DNA of 37,451 bases from an uncultured Opitutia bacterium (GTDB lineage: Bacteria > Verrucomicrobiota > Verrucomicrobiia > Opitutales > Puniceicoccaceae), in assembly GCA_913056175.1 (NCBI GenBank), contig CAJXLM010000028.1:1-37451 (forward strand), written 5' to 3'. Numbering within the stretch: position 1 is the first letter of the stretch; each line of letters begins with the position of its first letter. This document shows positions 27,030 to 36,813 of the stretch, piece by piece. The notes below the pieces were generated by a model that saw only the letters and a program-made list of their open reading frames with translations, was not told the origin of the DNA and searched no databases. A program made the position numbers and the translations under genes.

Positions 27030-27121
27030 GGAGGAGTCGGCGGCGGGATTCCCGGCACCCTTCCGTCCCTCGCCCGGATTCCAAGGTTGCCGGCGACCGT
27101 GGGCGCTCCTACCACCCGGGG

Positions 27122-28975
<1,854 letters not shown>

Positions 28976-28988
28976 CGGCCCCGCGAGC

Positions 28989-29402
28989 ATGCCCGCCCTG
29001 CCCATCCTCCTCGGTCTGATCTTCCTCGGGGGCGGTCTCGGGGCCACCGCCCGTTTCGGGCTGAGCTACGCGGTGGGCCTCGCGGTGGGTCCGGCCCACC
29101 CTCACCTCGGCACACTGCTCTGCAACCTGCTCGGCTCCCTCGCGATCGGGGTGGTCACCGCCTGGCTGGCCGGACAGCCGGCGGGCTCCCAGGCGGTCCT
29201 CAAGGCCCTCCTGGTCACGGGGCTGCTCGGTGGGTTCACCACCTTCTCGAGCTTCAGCCTGGAGACGGTGAACCTCTACCTCACCGGCCAGGCCCGCGCC
29301 GCCGCCCTCAACGCCGCTGTCAGCCTCTTTCTCTGCCTGCTGGCCACGGGCGTCGGCCTGTGGGCCGGGCTGAAGTTTCGGGGGCCACTGCCGGGCGCCT
29401 GA
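28989..29402 (+). CDS. crcB: Fluoride channel CrcB/Fluc
   Basis: Small dual-topology fluoride exporter of the inner membrane. The 137-residue protein has four hydrophobic helices and the family marks GGGLGATARF (14-23), the helix-2 asparagine Asn46 in TLLCNLLGS, and the phenylalanine/serine region GGFTTFSSFS (81-90). It lies 13 bp after thrS, so it is probably cotranscribed; there is no space for a separate fluoride riboswitch in that junction. A strong inverted repeat follows the stop. Confidence 0.93.
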   Translation: MPALPILLGLIFLGGGLGATARFGLSYAVGLAVGPAHPHLGTLLCNLLGSLAIGVVTAWLAGQPAGSQAVLKALLVTGLLGGFTTFSSFSLETVNLYLTGQARAAALNAAVSLFLCLLATGVGLWAGLKFRGPLPGA

Positions 29403-29426
29403 GGGGGAGGGGCTGCGCGGGTTTCC

Positions 29427-29454
29427 CCGGCCGGCCGAACCGGTTCGCGGCCGG
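29427..29454. terminator. Bidirectional hairpin between convergent crcB and PfkB kinase genes
   Basis: Outer arms CCGGCCG (29427-29433) and CGGCCGG (29448-29454) enclose a perfect 12-bp palindrome CGAACCGGTTCG (29436-29447). It sits in the 74-bp convergent gap, where a shared terminator is expected. There is no T tract on either strand, so intrinsic termination is uncertain. Confidence 0.45.
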
Positions 29455-29476
29455 ACGGGCCGGACCCCGCCGGCGC

Positions 29477-30640
29477 TCAGTCCTCGAGGCGGTCGCCGAG
29501 GGTCCCCTCGCGCCAGCGGCGCAGCACGCGGGTCACGGCCTCGGGCTGCGGGAACTCCCCGGTGCGCACGAAGGTGCCGCTGGCGAGCACCCCGAGCAGG
29601 AGGAGAGCCTCCCCGTGCAGTCCGTGCAGGGCCCCCGCGAGGATCCCGGCCCCGAAATTGTCCCCGGCCCCGACGGAGCGGACGGGGTCGCGGGAGAGCG
29701 GCCCGGGCAGGCTGACCGTGCCGGCGGCCTCGCTGACGAGCGCGCCGTCGTTCGGGTGGATGACGAGGCGGTCGACCGCCGACCATGCCCGCAGGTCGTC
29801 GGCGAGCCGGGCCACCGCCGGACGCTCGCGTTCCCCGACCCCGCGGGCCCCCGCTACCTCCCCGAGTTGCCAGGCTTCCTTCAGGTTGAGGCTGAGGATC
29901 GCGGTACTCCGCGCGGCGATCGTCCGAAGGGTGTCCTGCAGGCCCCGCTTGTCCTCCTCCGCCCGGAAGGAGAACTCGGCGAGGTCCATGAAGAAGGGGA
30001 TCCGGTCGCCGGCCCGGTCGAGGGCCTCCAGCCGGTGTGCCAACTGCTCCCAGATCCGGCCGGCGTGGGGAAGCTTGCCCCAGTTGACCGCCGCAATGCA
30101 GTCGGTGGTGGCGAGGTCCTCGTCGAGGGTCCCCTCCCCCACCCGGGCGAGGAGGGCTTCCCAGGTGACCTCCGCGCAGTTGCGGAGGTCGCTGAGCATG
30201 ATCTTGCCGTCGCGGAATTGCAGGCAGTCGCTGTGGGCGGGATCGGCGAAGGAGTGGATCCGGTCGACCCAGCCGTCGAGGGCCTCCGCAAAGACGGGGA
30301 GGGGTTCCTGCCGGCCGAGGCCGCCGTAGTAGGTCAGGTGGGAGGAGGATCCCAGCAGGGCCCGCAGGCCGCAGGCGAGGAGGGGACCATTCCCTCCGAA
30401 GCGGTCACCCTCGTGGCGCACGGGAAAAGAGGTGGAGATTCCCGCAGCCTTCTCCACTTGCGGCCCGAACTCCGCCATGGAGGCGGGTTCCTCCATCTCG
30501 ATGAAAGTGTCGATGAAGCCGTCAAAGCCAACCAGGGCGCGGCGGGGCGGGCGGGAGGAATCGGCGAGGATCGACTCGACCTCGGCGAGGGCCTCCCCGA
30601 AGTCGGCCGGGGACTCGTGAATGCGCGGGGACTCGTTCAT
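29477..30640 (-). CDS. PfkB-family carbohydrate/nucleoside kinase
   Basis: Ribokinase-fold kinase of 387 residues. The C-terminal PfkB signature is SVGAGDNFGAGILAGAL, with catalytic Asp327 in GAGD. The N-terminal part has GFDGFIDTFIEM (about 38-49) and FGGNGPLLACGLRALLG, the latter standing where the family's GG sugar-binding motif lies. The substrate cannot be read from sequence; sugars, sugar phosphates and nucleosides are all possible. The ATG at 30640 gives a hydrophilic N-terminus; the longer upstream frame is Arg/Pro-rich. It follows pdxH on the same strand after 143 bp containing a hairpin. Confidence 0.82.
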   Translation of the reverse strand: MNESPRIHESPADFGEALAEVESILADSSRPPRRALVGFDGFIDTFIEMEEPASMAEFGPQVEKAAGISTSFPVRHEGDRFGGNGPLLACGLRALLGSSSHLTYYGGLGRQEPLPVFAEALDGWVDRIHSFADPAHSDCLQFRDGKIMLSDLRNCAEVTWEALLARVGEGTLDEDLATTDCIAAVNWGKLPHAGRIWEQLAHRLEALDRAGDRIPFFMDLAEFSFRAEEDKRGLQDTLRTIAARSTAILSLNLKEAWQLGEVAGARGVGERERPAVARLADDLRAWSAVDRLVIHPNDGALVSEAAGTVSLPGPLSRDPVRSVGAGDNFGAGILAGALHGLHGEALLLLGVLASGTFVRTGEFPQPEAVTRVLRRWREGTLGDRLED

Positions 30641-30704
30641 GAGTCCCGATTCTGGGGCGAGTGACGGAACGGTCGACGCAGAAGTGGGAGGGGCGGTGGT
30701 TCCG

Positions 30705-30719
30705 GCCCGGGATCCGGGC
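30705..30719. terminator. GC hairpin between pdxH and the PfkB kinase gene
   Basis: GCCCGG, a three-base loop GAT, then CCGGGC. It forms a compact six-pair stem in the 143-bp spacer downstream of pdxH. No T tract follows on the minus strand, so it is a weak terminator or processing-site candidate. Confidence 0.3.
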
Positions 30720-30783
30720 ACTGGTCTCCGCCGGGCCAGGGCGGTGCGGCGTCCCGACCCGGCGGCCCGTCCGCTCTCCCCGC

Positions 30784-31434
30784 TTACGGGCTGAGCCGCT
30801 CCCGCACCCACACCTCTCCCTCGCGCCGGTACTGGTGACGGTCGTGCAGGCGACTGGGGCGCCCCTGCCAGAATTCCCAGCGGGTGGGCCGGAGACGATA
30901 CCCGCCCCAGAATTCGGGTACGGGCACCTCGCCGCCGGCGAAACGCTCTTCGAGCTCGGCCTGCCGGCGCTCGAGAACCTCCCGCCCCGGGATCGCCTCG
31001 CTCTGCCGGGAGACCCACGCGCCCACCTGGCTGCCGCGGGGTCGGCTGCGGAAGTACTCGGTGGTCTCCTCCGGGGAGACCCGCTCACAGTCCCCCTCCA
31101 CGGTGACTTGCCGCTCGAGCTCGAGCCAGGGAAAGAGGAGGGTGCCGTGCCCGTTGGCGTCGAGGTTGCGGGCCTTGCGGCTTCCGTAATTGGTGTAGAA
31201 GACGAGGCCCTCCGCGTCGAAGCCCTTGAGGAGTACGGTCCGCTGGGCCGGACGGCCGTCCGCGTCCACGGTGCCGAGGACCATGGCGTTTACCTCGTTC
31301 AAGCCGGCCTCCTCCGCCTGGGAGAACCAGCGGGCGAACACGGCGGTCGGGTCGGGGTCGAGGTCCGCCTCGGACAGGCCCGCCCGGGTGTAGTCCTTGC
31401 GCAGGTCGGCGAGATGCTTCATGGGAGCCACCAT
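30784..31434 (-). CDS. pdxH: Pyridoxine/pyridoxamine 5'-phosphate oxidase
   Basis: FMN enzyme that oxidises PNP or PMP to pyridoxal 5'-phosphate. It has 216 residues, the normal length. Family marks are RTVLLKGFDAEGLVFYTNYGS, with the SRKARNL continuation for FMN and substrate, then SRPRGSQVGAWVSRQS, and the C-terminal EFWQGRPSRLHDR. The start is ATG 31434; an internal ATG at 31422 (MKHLADLRKDY) has a slightly better GGTGG upstream and is equally plausible. It is divergent from the lpt cluster and separated from the PfkB gene by 143 bp. Confidence 0.96.
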   Translation of the reverse strand: MVAPMKHLADLRKDYTRAGLSEADLDPDPTAVFARWFSQAEEAGLNEVNAMVLGTVDADGRPAQRTVLLKGFDAEGLVFYTNYGSRKARNLDANGHGTLLFPWLELERQVTVEGDCERVSPEETTEYFRSRPRGSQVGAWVSRQSEAIPGREVLERRQAELEERFAGGEVPVPEFWGGYRLRPTRWEFWQGRPSRLHDRHQYRREGEVWVRERLSP

Positions 31435-31502
31435 AAATGGCGGTCGGCGGCCCGGGCAAACCCGGCGTTGCCTCGAAGCTCCGGAATCCGCAGGTTCTGT
31501 CC

Positions 31503-31952
31503 GTGCGCACCTCTTTCCTCGCCCGCAGGATCGTCGCTGGCCCGCTGGCGCTCACCCTGCTCCTCCTCGCCCACCCGCTTCCGGCCGGGATCGAGCCGGA
31601 TACCCGGGTCGAGTCCTTCACGCTCCGCAAGTTCAGCGACCAGGGGGTAAGGCTCTGGGACCTTTCCGGCGAGGAGGCCCTCTTCCTCGACGACCAGGTC
31701 ATCCGGATCATCGAACTGGAACTGGACCTCAGCTCCCCCGGGGAAGCCGGCGGTACGCGGTTGCGCAGTCCACAGGCCCGCATCTACGTGGAGGATAATT
31801 CCGCCAGCGGCAATGGGCTGATCTTCGTGGAGGGCGATGGCTACACGCTGCGCGGGGAGGACTGGGAATGGGATGGGGAGGACGACACCATCGAGGTCCG
31901 CCGGAGGGCCCATGTCCGGTTTGACGAGGCTATCGACCGTATCCTCGACTGA
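31503..31952 (+). CDS. lptC: LptC-like LPS export protein
   Basis: Probable periplasmic component that passes LPS from the LptBFG complex to LptA. With GTG 31503 as start it has 149 residues and a clear signal or anchor segment (about 8-28, twin Arg followed by a Leu-rich stretch). A domain with the LptC-like pattern FTLRKFSDQGVRLWDLSGEEA follows (about 39-59). An ATG at 31437 would add 22 residues before the hydrophobic segment and lies 2 bp from the pdxH start, so I prefer the GTG. The lptA-like gene begins 4 bp after its stop, in the canonical C-A-B order, which supports the call despite low expected similarity. Confidence 0.75.
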   Translation: MRTSFLARRIVAGPLALTLLLLAHPLPAGIEPDTRVESFTLRKFSDQGVRLWDLSGEEALFLDDQVIRIIELELDLSSPGEAGGTRLRSPQARIYVEDNSASGNGLIFVEGDGYTLRGEDWEWDGEDDTIEVRRRAHVRFDEAIDRILD

Positions 31953-31956
31953 AGCG

Positions 31957-32571
31957 ATGAAGATTCTCCCGGCGATACCCGGCTTGCGGGATTCTTGGCG
32001 GTACCTCCGCCTCTCCGGCGCGCTGCTCCTCGCGGTCGCCGGGGCGGGGACTGCCGGGACGGCGGGAGCCCCCACCGAGCCGGATCCAGTGAGCGGGCGC
32101 GGGGAGGGAGACCGAACCGGCACGGTCATCGACAGCAACCACCTCGCCGTGGCCCGCGGGGAGGTGGGCAACCGCTTCGTGTTCTCGGGCGAGGTGCGGA
32201 TCCGCAGCGAGGACCTCGAGGCCCGCTGCGACCGCATGGAGGTGCACACGACAAAGGGGGCGGACGGCGAGGAAGGCCTCGACCCGGCCGGCTTCGGAGC
32301 GATCCGCCTGATCGAGGCGACGGGTTCGGTCGAGATCCAGCAAGGCACCCGCCGGGCCACCGCGGACCGCGCCCTCATCTTTCCCCGGGAGGAGAAGGTC
32401 ATCCTCGAGGGTGAACCGGTCCTCCGGGACGGGCGCGGCGTGGTCCGCGGCTACCGGATGATCCTCTACGGGGAGGATGGCCGGATTGCCGTGGAGCCGG
32501 GCCCCGGCGGGGAGCAACCGCGGGTGGAACTGCCCTCGGTGGAGGAACTGCGCCCCGCCGACGATTCGTGA
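31957..32571 (+). CDS. lptA: LptA/OstA-like periplasmic LPS transport protein
   Basis: Probable periplasmic bridge protein. The 204-residue product has a signal sequence (about 14-35, LLLAVAGAG core) and an OstA-type beta-jellyroll pattern of short repeated strands: TVIDSNHLAVARGEVGNRF, FSGEVRIRSEDLEARC, IRLIEATGSVEIQQG and RATADRALIFPREEKVILEG. It is longer at the C-terminus than E. coli LptA (185 residues). The ATG is 4 bp after the lptC-like gene. Its stop overlaps the lptB GTG, so the three genes form a tight operon. Confidence 0.82.
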   Translation: MKILPAIPGLRDSWRYLRLSGALLLAVAGAGTAGTAGAPTEPDPVSGRGEGDRTGTVIDSNHLAVARGEVGNRFVFSGEVRIRSEDLEARCDRMEVHTTKGADGEEGLDPAGFGAIRLIEATGSVEIQQGTRRATADRALIFPREEKVILEGEPVLRDGRGVVRGYRMILYGEDGRIAVEPGPGGEQPRVELPSVEELRPADDS

Positions 32572-33305
32572 ACACGGGGCAGTGGGAGCGGCTGCGGACG
32601 GAGGATCTGGTCCGCGACTTCGGGCGGCGACGGGTGGTCAATGGGGTCGCCCTGGAGGTGGGCGCCGGGGAGATCGTCGGCCTGCTCGGGCCCAACGGGG
32701 CCGGCAAGACGACGACTTTCTATCTGACGGTCGGCCTGATCCGCCCCTCGCGCGGCCGGATCTTCCTCGGCGATCGCGAGCTCACCCGCATGCCGATGTA
32801 CCGGCGGGCCCGCGCGGGCATCGGCTACCTCCCGCAGGAGCCCTCGGTCTTTCGCAAGCTCTCCGTGCGCGACAATCTCCGCGCGGTCCTCGAGACCCGC
32901 CGGATGCCCCGGGCGGAAAGGGAGGAAGCGGTCGACCGGGGACTGCAACGGCTGGGGCTGGACGCGGTCGCCACCCAGAAGGCGATGACCCTCAGCGGGG
33001 GGGAGCGCCGCCGGCTGGAAATCGCCCGCTCCCTCGCCCTCGAGCCCCGCTTCCTCCTCATGGACGAGCCTTTCAGCGGGGTGGACCCCATCTCGGTCGA
33101 CGAGGTCCAGGCGATCATCGCCGGCCTGCGCGACGAGGGCATCGGGATCCTCATCACCGACCACAATGTCCGCGAGACGCTCGCCATCACCGACCGCGCC
33201 TACCTGCTCTACGAGGGCAAGGTGATGGCGGAGGGGGACCGGGAGGCCCTCCTCGCCGACCCGCAGAGCCGCCGGCTCTACCTCGGGGAGGACTTCCGGC
33301 TCTGA
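32568..33305 (+). CDS. lptB: LPS export ABC transporter ATP-binding protein
   Basis: ATPase that drives LPS extraction from the inner membrane with LptF and LptG. It has 245 residues: Walker A GPNGAGKT (41-48), Q-loop [12 protein letters not shown], typical of LptB, signature LSGGERRR, Walker [14 protein letters not shown] and H-loop LITDHNVRE. The start is GTG 32568, overlapping the lptA stop in GTGA. The lptF and lptG permease genes are not in the window. hprK follows after 55 bp with inverted repeats. Confidence 0.96.
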   Translation: MNTGQWERLRTEDLVRDFGRRRVVNGVALEVGAGEIVGLLGPNGAGKTTTFYLTVGLIRPSRGRIFLGDRELTRMPMYRRARAGIGYLPQEPSVFRKLSVRDNLRAVLETRRMPRAEREEAVDRGLQRLGLDAVATQKAMTLSGGERRRLEIARSLALEPRFLLMDEPFSGVDPISVDEVQAIIAGLRDEGIGILITDHNVRETLAITDRAYLLYEGKVMAEGDREALLADPQSRRLYLGEDFRL

Positions 33306-33332
33306 GGCCGGGCAGCGTTTTGCCTCGCCCGG
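33304..33332 (+). promoter_or_regulatory. Competing inverted repeats between lptB and hprK
   Basis: GAGGC (33304-33308) can pair with GCCTC (33322-33326), and CCGGGC (33308-33313) can pair with GCCCGG (33327-33332). The two stems interleave with no linkers, so they cannot easily form together and would be alternatives. A gttttg stretch lies in the loop. This may tune read-through into hprK. Confidence 0.3.
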
Positions 33333-33360
33333 TCCCGTCCACCGCTCCATCCTCTTCGTC

Positions 33361-34320
33361 ATGAAGGGCCGCGAGCAATTCGTGGAGCACATCTCCGTAC
33401 GGGATTTCTACGACGCCTGCCGGGACGCCCTCCAGCTGGATTTGGTCTGCGGGGAGGACGAACTCGACCGGGTCATCTCCGAGAAGAGTCTGAACCGGCC
33501 GGCGCTCGCCCTCACGGGCTACTTCCGGTTCTTCGCCCACGGCCGTATCCAGCTCTTTGGCGCCGGCGAGATGGGCTACCTCCGCGACACGCCGGATGGG
33601 GCGATCGAGGTGAACCTCCGGACCATGGCGAAGAAGCAGGTGCCCTGCATCATCATCAGTCGCGGGCTCGCTCCGACCCCCGCCCTGCTCCGGGTCGCCC
33701 GGGAGCACCGCATCCCCCTCTTCCGTTCGCCGCTCAAGTCGAAGACCATCACCACGGAGGCGACCCTCATCCTCGAGGAACGCTTCGCCCCGCGCCAAAC
33801 CTTCCACGGGACACTCATGGACATCCGCGGCGTCGGTACCCTGCTCCGCGGGGAGAGCGGCATCGGCAAGAGTGAATGCGCCCTCGCCCTCATCGAGAGG
33901 GGCTTCAGCCTGGTGGCCGACGACCTTACCTACCTGCGCCTGCTCCGCGACCACGAGATTGTCGGCCGCAGCGCCGAGCTCAGCCGGGGCTTTATGGAAT
34001 GCCGGGGGATCGGGATCATCGATATCGCCAAGCTCTTCGGGGTCCACTCCGTCCGCCTGGAGAAACGGGTCGACCTGGTCCTTACCTTCGTGAGCTGGAC
34101 TCCGGGAATGGAGGAGGAACGCACGGGACTCGACCAGGACTCGGTCGAGATCCTCGGGCAACGCATTCCCCACACCACCATCCCGGTCCGGCCGGGTCGC
34201 GATCTCGCCCGCTTGGTGGAGGTCGCCTCCATGGTCCAGGCCCTCCGGCTCCTCGGCCACGACTCCGCCCGCGAGTTCAACAATCGGCTGATCGCGGAGA
34301 TGACGGGGTCCTCCTCCTGA
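33361..34320 (+). CDS. hprK: HPr kinase/phosphorylase
   Basis: Phosphorylates and dephosphorylates a serine of HPr, linking carbon status to regulation. The 319-residue protein has an N-terminal MurF-like domain (about 1-130), then the kinase core: His149 in FHGTLMDI, P-loop GESGIGKS (164-171), Asp-Asp at 187-188, and the HprK signature reading [11 protein letters not shown] (212-222; usual form EIRGLGIINV). No ptsH or other PTS gene lies in the window. In diderms without full sugar PTS, hprK is often near envelope and regulatory genes; here it follows lptB by 55 bp. The ATG at 33361 gives the expected N-terminus. Confidence 0.94.
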   Translation: MKGREQFVEHISVRDFYDACRDALQLDLVCGEDELDRVISEKSLNRPALALTGYFRFFAHGRIQLFGAGEMGYLRDTPDGAIEVNLRTMAKKQVPCIIISRGLAPTPALLRVAREHRIPLFRSPLKSKTITTEATLILEERFAPRQTFHGTLMDIRGVGTLLRGESGIGKSECALALIERGFSLVADDLTYLRLLRDHEIVGRSAELSRGFMECRGIGIIDIAKLFGVHSVRLEKRVDLVLTFVSWTPGMEEERTGLDQDSVEILGQRIPHTTIPVRPGRDLARLVEVASMVQALRLLGHDSAREFNNRLIAEMTGSSS

Positions 34321-34400
34321 GGGGAAGACCCGCGAACCCTGCCGTTGGGGGCCTCGCGGGGAGCCAAGCCGAAAATCGCCCGAGTTTTGCCCACCGGCGT

Positions 34401-34409
34401 TGTGAATAA
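34401..34409 (-). promoter_or_regulatory. DnaA-box match
   Basis: TGTGAATAA on the + strand is TTATTCACA on the minus strand, a full match to the TTATNCACA consensus. It lies about 340 bp upstream of dnaA and may serve autoregulation or origin binding. I found no second full match in the region. Confidence 0.45.
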
Positions 34410-34710
34410 CATGGGCAGAACTTCCCCTTGCCTCCCCGATGGACTCCGCCGACGATCCTCCCGGTCGCAGGCGGGAAGCGCTCCCCTCCCCTTGGCATCG
34501 CTGGCAGCATGGTTCTGATCACCCTCCCTCTAGAAGCTCCCGCCGAGGTTTCTTTTTCTGTAAGTCACTCTCAAATAAGGATTTCCAACGCAATGCATGT
34601 CGGTCAACAGCAGCGGCGCCAACCGGGCGCACGGGGATGCGGTCGCGGAGAGGTCCCCTTCTGAGGGCAATCGCTCCGCTCTTTCCGCCACCGCTCCCAC
34701 CGCTCTGCCC

Positions 34711-34722
34711 ATTGTTAACAAT
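34711..34722. promoter_or_regulatory. 12-bp palindrome just upstream of dnaA
   Basis: ATTGTTAACAAT is a perfect inverted repeat ending 22 bp before the dnaA start, in the position of a promoter or operator. It is AT-rich within very GC-rich DNA. The binding protein is unknown. Confidence 0.4.
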
Positions 34723-34744
34723 TTCCGCCAATTCTGTTGCATCC

Positions 34745-36151
34745 ATGCCCTCTCCCACCCACGCCGAGACCCTCTGGGCCCAAGCTTGTGAGCGTTTCCG
34801 GACCCGCCTCAGCCCCGACATCTTCGAAATGTGGTTCAAACCGCTGCGGGCCGAGGAACGGGCGGATGGCGCGCTGCACCTGATCGCCCCGAACGACTTC
34901 GTGGCCATCTGGCTCCGCGACAACTACCGCGAGACCATCGAAGAGGAGGTCGCCGCCACCTTCGGTTCCGGGACTGTCGTGGCGATTGGGGTCGCCGAGA
35001 TTCCCACAGCCCGGAGGACGGGCCACGAGGAAGTCCGCACCGCCCCGAGCACGGTGGCGGATGGTCGCCGCCAGCCCGCCGTCGTCGAGCCGCCACGCCG
35101 CAAGAGCCCCGTCGCCGACCGGAGCGGGCTCAACCCCCGCAACACCTTTGCCAATTTCGTGGTGGGGGCCGGCAACCAACTGGCCCACGCCGCCGCCATC
35201 GCCGTGGCCAATGCTCCCGCGCGCGCCTACAATCCGCTCTTCCTCTACGGCGATACGGGGCTGGGGAAGACCCACTTGATGCACGCCATCGCCCACCAGG
35301 CCCTCGACGCCAACCCCGCGGCCCGCATCCTCTACATCTCGACCGAGAAGTTCACCAATAAGTTCATCACCGCGATCCAGGAGAACAAGTTGGTCGCCTT
35401 CCGCCGCCGCTTCCGCAAGGCCGATGTGCTCCTCATCGACGACATCCACTTCCTCTCCGGGCGGGAACGGATCCAGGAAGAGTTCTTCCACACCTTCAAC
35501 GAGCTTTTCGAAAACCAGAAACAGATTGTCCTGACGAGCGACCGGCCCGCCAGCGAGATTGCCCGCCTCGAGAATCGGCTGGTCTCCCGCTTCCAATGGG
35601 GGCTCGTCGCCGACATTCAGTCGCCGGACCTCGACACCCGGATGGCCATTCTCTCCAAGAAGGCACGCAGCCTCGAGGTGGAAATCCCCGAGGCGGTCCT
35701 CCGCTTCCTCGCGGAAAAGGTCTCCCGCAACGTCCGCCGCATGGAAGGCGCCCTCACCCGGGTCGCCGGCTACGCGGCTCTCCTCCACGACCCGCTCTCC
35801 GTCGAAGTCGCCGAGCGCCTCCTCTCCGACATCCTCCAGGAGGAGCTCTTCAACCAGGTGACCATCGACAAGATCCAGAAACGGACGGCCGAGTACTTCC
35901 ACCTCCGCGTGGCCGACCTCCTCAGCCGCCGCCGACCCGCCCGGATCGTGGTTCCCCGGCAGGTCGCCATGTACCTGTCGCGGCAGCTTACCGACAACTC
36001 CCTCGCCCGCATCGGCGACGCCTTCGGCGGCCGGGACCACGGCACGGTCATCAACGCGATCAAGGCGGTCGAGAACCTCCTCGAACAGGATCCGGCCACC
36101 CGCCGGAGCATTGACTATTTGACGAAGCAGCTCTCCGACGGCACTTCTTGA
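34745..36151 (+). CDS. dnaA: Chromosomal replication initiator protein DnaA
   Basis: ATP-dependent initiator that binds DnaA boxes and opens the origin. It has 468 residues: domain I (1-85, with WFKPL at 30-34), a short linker (86-130), an AAA+ domain with Walker A GDTGLGKTH (169-177), Walker B LLIDDIHFL (229-237), sensor TSDRP and arginine-containing SRFQWG (281-286), and domain IV with the DNA-binding signature GGRDHGTVINA (428-438). In E. coli the signature reads DHTTV, so one of the threonines is Gly here. The ATG at 34745 gives the standard N-terminus. No dnaN follows; a small acidic protein gene begins 4 bp later. Confidence 0.97.
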   Translation: MPSPTHAETLWAQACERFRTRLSPDIFEMWFKPLRAEERADGALHLIAPNDFVAIWLRDNYRETIEEEVAATFGSGTVVAIGVAEIPTARRTGHEEVRTAPSTVADGRRQPAVVEPPRRKSPVADRSGLNPRNTFANFVVGAGNQLAHAAAIAVANAPARAYNPLFLYGDTGLGKTHLMHAIAHQALDANPAARILYISTEKFTNKFITAIQENKLVAFRRRFRKADVLLIDDIHFLSGRERIQEEFFHTFNELFENQKQIVLTSDRPASEIARLENRLVSRFQWGLVADIQSPDLDTRMAILSKKARSLEVEIPEAVLRFLAEKVSRNVRRMEGALTRVAGYAALLHDPLSVEVAERLLSDILQEELFNQVTIDKIQKRTAEYFHLRVADLLSRRRPARIVVPRQVAMYLSRQLTDNSLARIGDAFGGRDHGTVINAIKAVENLLEQDPATRRSIDYLTKQLSDGTS

Positions 36152-36155
36152 AGCC

Positions 36156-36650
36156 ATGGATCTCTCCGACGAGCAGAAAGCACAAGTGAAGGATTGGGTG
36201 GCCGCGGGGGAGTCCCTCTCGGGGGTCCAGGAACGCCTCGATGAGGAGTTCGGGATCAAGATCACCTACATGGAGACCCGCTTCCTCGTCGAGGATCTCG
36301 AGGTCGACCTGCAGGACCAGGAAAGCGGGACCCACAAGGACGAGGCCGCCGAAGCCACCTCCGATGCGGTCGGGGCGGCCTCCGAGGGCGCGGTCGATCT
36401 CGAGGACGCTGGTTTCGATGCCGCCGCCGGGGCCGGGCAGGTCCGGGTCGAGGTCGACGACCTCACGCGGCCGGGCTCCGTGGTCAGCGGGAGCGTCACC
36501 TTCTCCGACGGGGAACGCTCCCTCTGGATGCTCGACCAGATGGGCCGCCTCCAGCTCCAGCCCTCCTCCGAAAGCTACCAGCCAAGCGAGGAGGATGTGC
36601 AGGCCTTCCAGGCCGCCCTCGAAAACGAGCTGCGGCGCAAGGGCTTCTGA
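36156..36650 (+). CDS. Small acidic protein of unknown function downstream of dnaA
   Basis: A 164-residue soluble protein without signal or membrane segment. Residues 4-50 look like a helical, HTH-sized module (QVKDWVAAGESLSGVQERL then YMETRFLVEDLEV). A low-complexity Ala/Asp/Glu linker follows (about 55-95). The C-terminal domain (about 96-164) contains VSGSVTFSDGERSLWMLDQMGRL and a terminal helix. I recall similar proteins as conserved hypotheticals of Verrucomicrobiota, but have no function for it. It begins 4 bp after dnaA, so it is very probably cotranscribed with the initiator gene. Confidence 0.8.
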   Translation: MDLSDEQKAQVKDWVAAGESLSGVQERLDEEFGIKITYMETRFLVEDLEVDLQDQESGTHKDEAAEATSDAVGAASEGAVDLEDAGFDAAAGAGQVRVEVDDLTRPGSVVSGSVTFSDGERSLWMLDQMGRLQLQPSSESYQPSEEDVQAFQAALENELRRKGF

Positions 36651-36739
36651 GCCCGAAGGGCCGGTCCGCTCGCACGAGACCCGCTCGGAAGCAGTCTTGA
36701 CTCCCACGCCCATCCCGGCGATTCCTTCCCTCTCCCTCG

Positions 36740-36813
36740 GCGGGTATAGTTTAATGGGAAAACCCCAGCCTTCCAAGCTGGTGATGTCGGTTCGATTCCG
36801 TCTACCCGCACCA
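36740..36813 (+). tRNA. tRNA-Gly, anticodon UCC
   Basis: A 74-nt cloverleaf with encoded CCA. The acceptor GCGGGTA pairs with TACCCGC and the discriminator is A. The D stem is GTTT/AAAC, the anticodon stem CCAGC/GCTGG has loop CTTCCAA (anticodon TCC, reads GGA), and the T loop is TTCGATT. The T stem GTCGG/CCGTC contains one U-U mismatch at the second pair. The 3' part, from the variable loop on, is repeated in the downstream tandem array, but only this copy has a 5' half. Confidence 0.95.

Larger units (their letters stand above)
34321..34744 (+). promoter_or_regulatory. 424-bp region upstream of dnaA
   Basis: A non-coding region of higher A+T than its surroundings, notably 34370-34420, 34545-34600 and 34705-34745. 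It holds a stem (CCCGCGA at 34329-34335 with TCGCGGG at 34354-34360) just after hprK, one DnaA-box match and a 12-bp palindrome near dnaA. TTTTGC about 16 bp before TAACAT (near 34385-34412) is a weak promoter candidate overlapping the box. Short reading frames begin at 34593 and 34597 but have no supporting family. A chromosome origin is possible, but a single box is too little to claim one. Confidence 0.45.

Noticed and set aside
28976-28988. Fluoride riboswitch before crcB
   Set aside because: Only 13 bp separate thrS and crcB, too short for the aptamer, and the thrS end shows no such fold.
34593-34791. Short leader peptides (23 and 64 codons) before dnaA
   Set aside because: There is a weak AAGGA upstream, but composition is unlike neighbouring genes and one frame runs into dnaA. 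Nothing supports translation.
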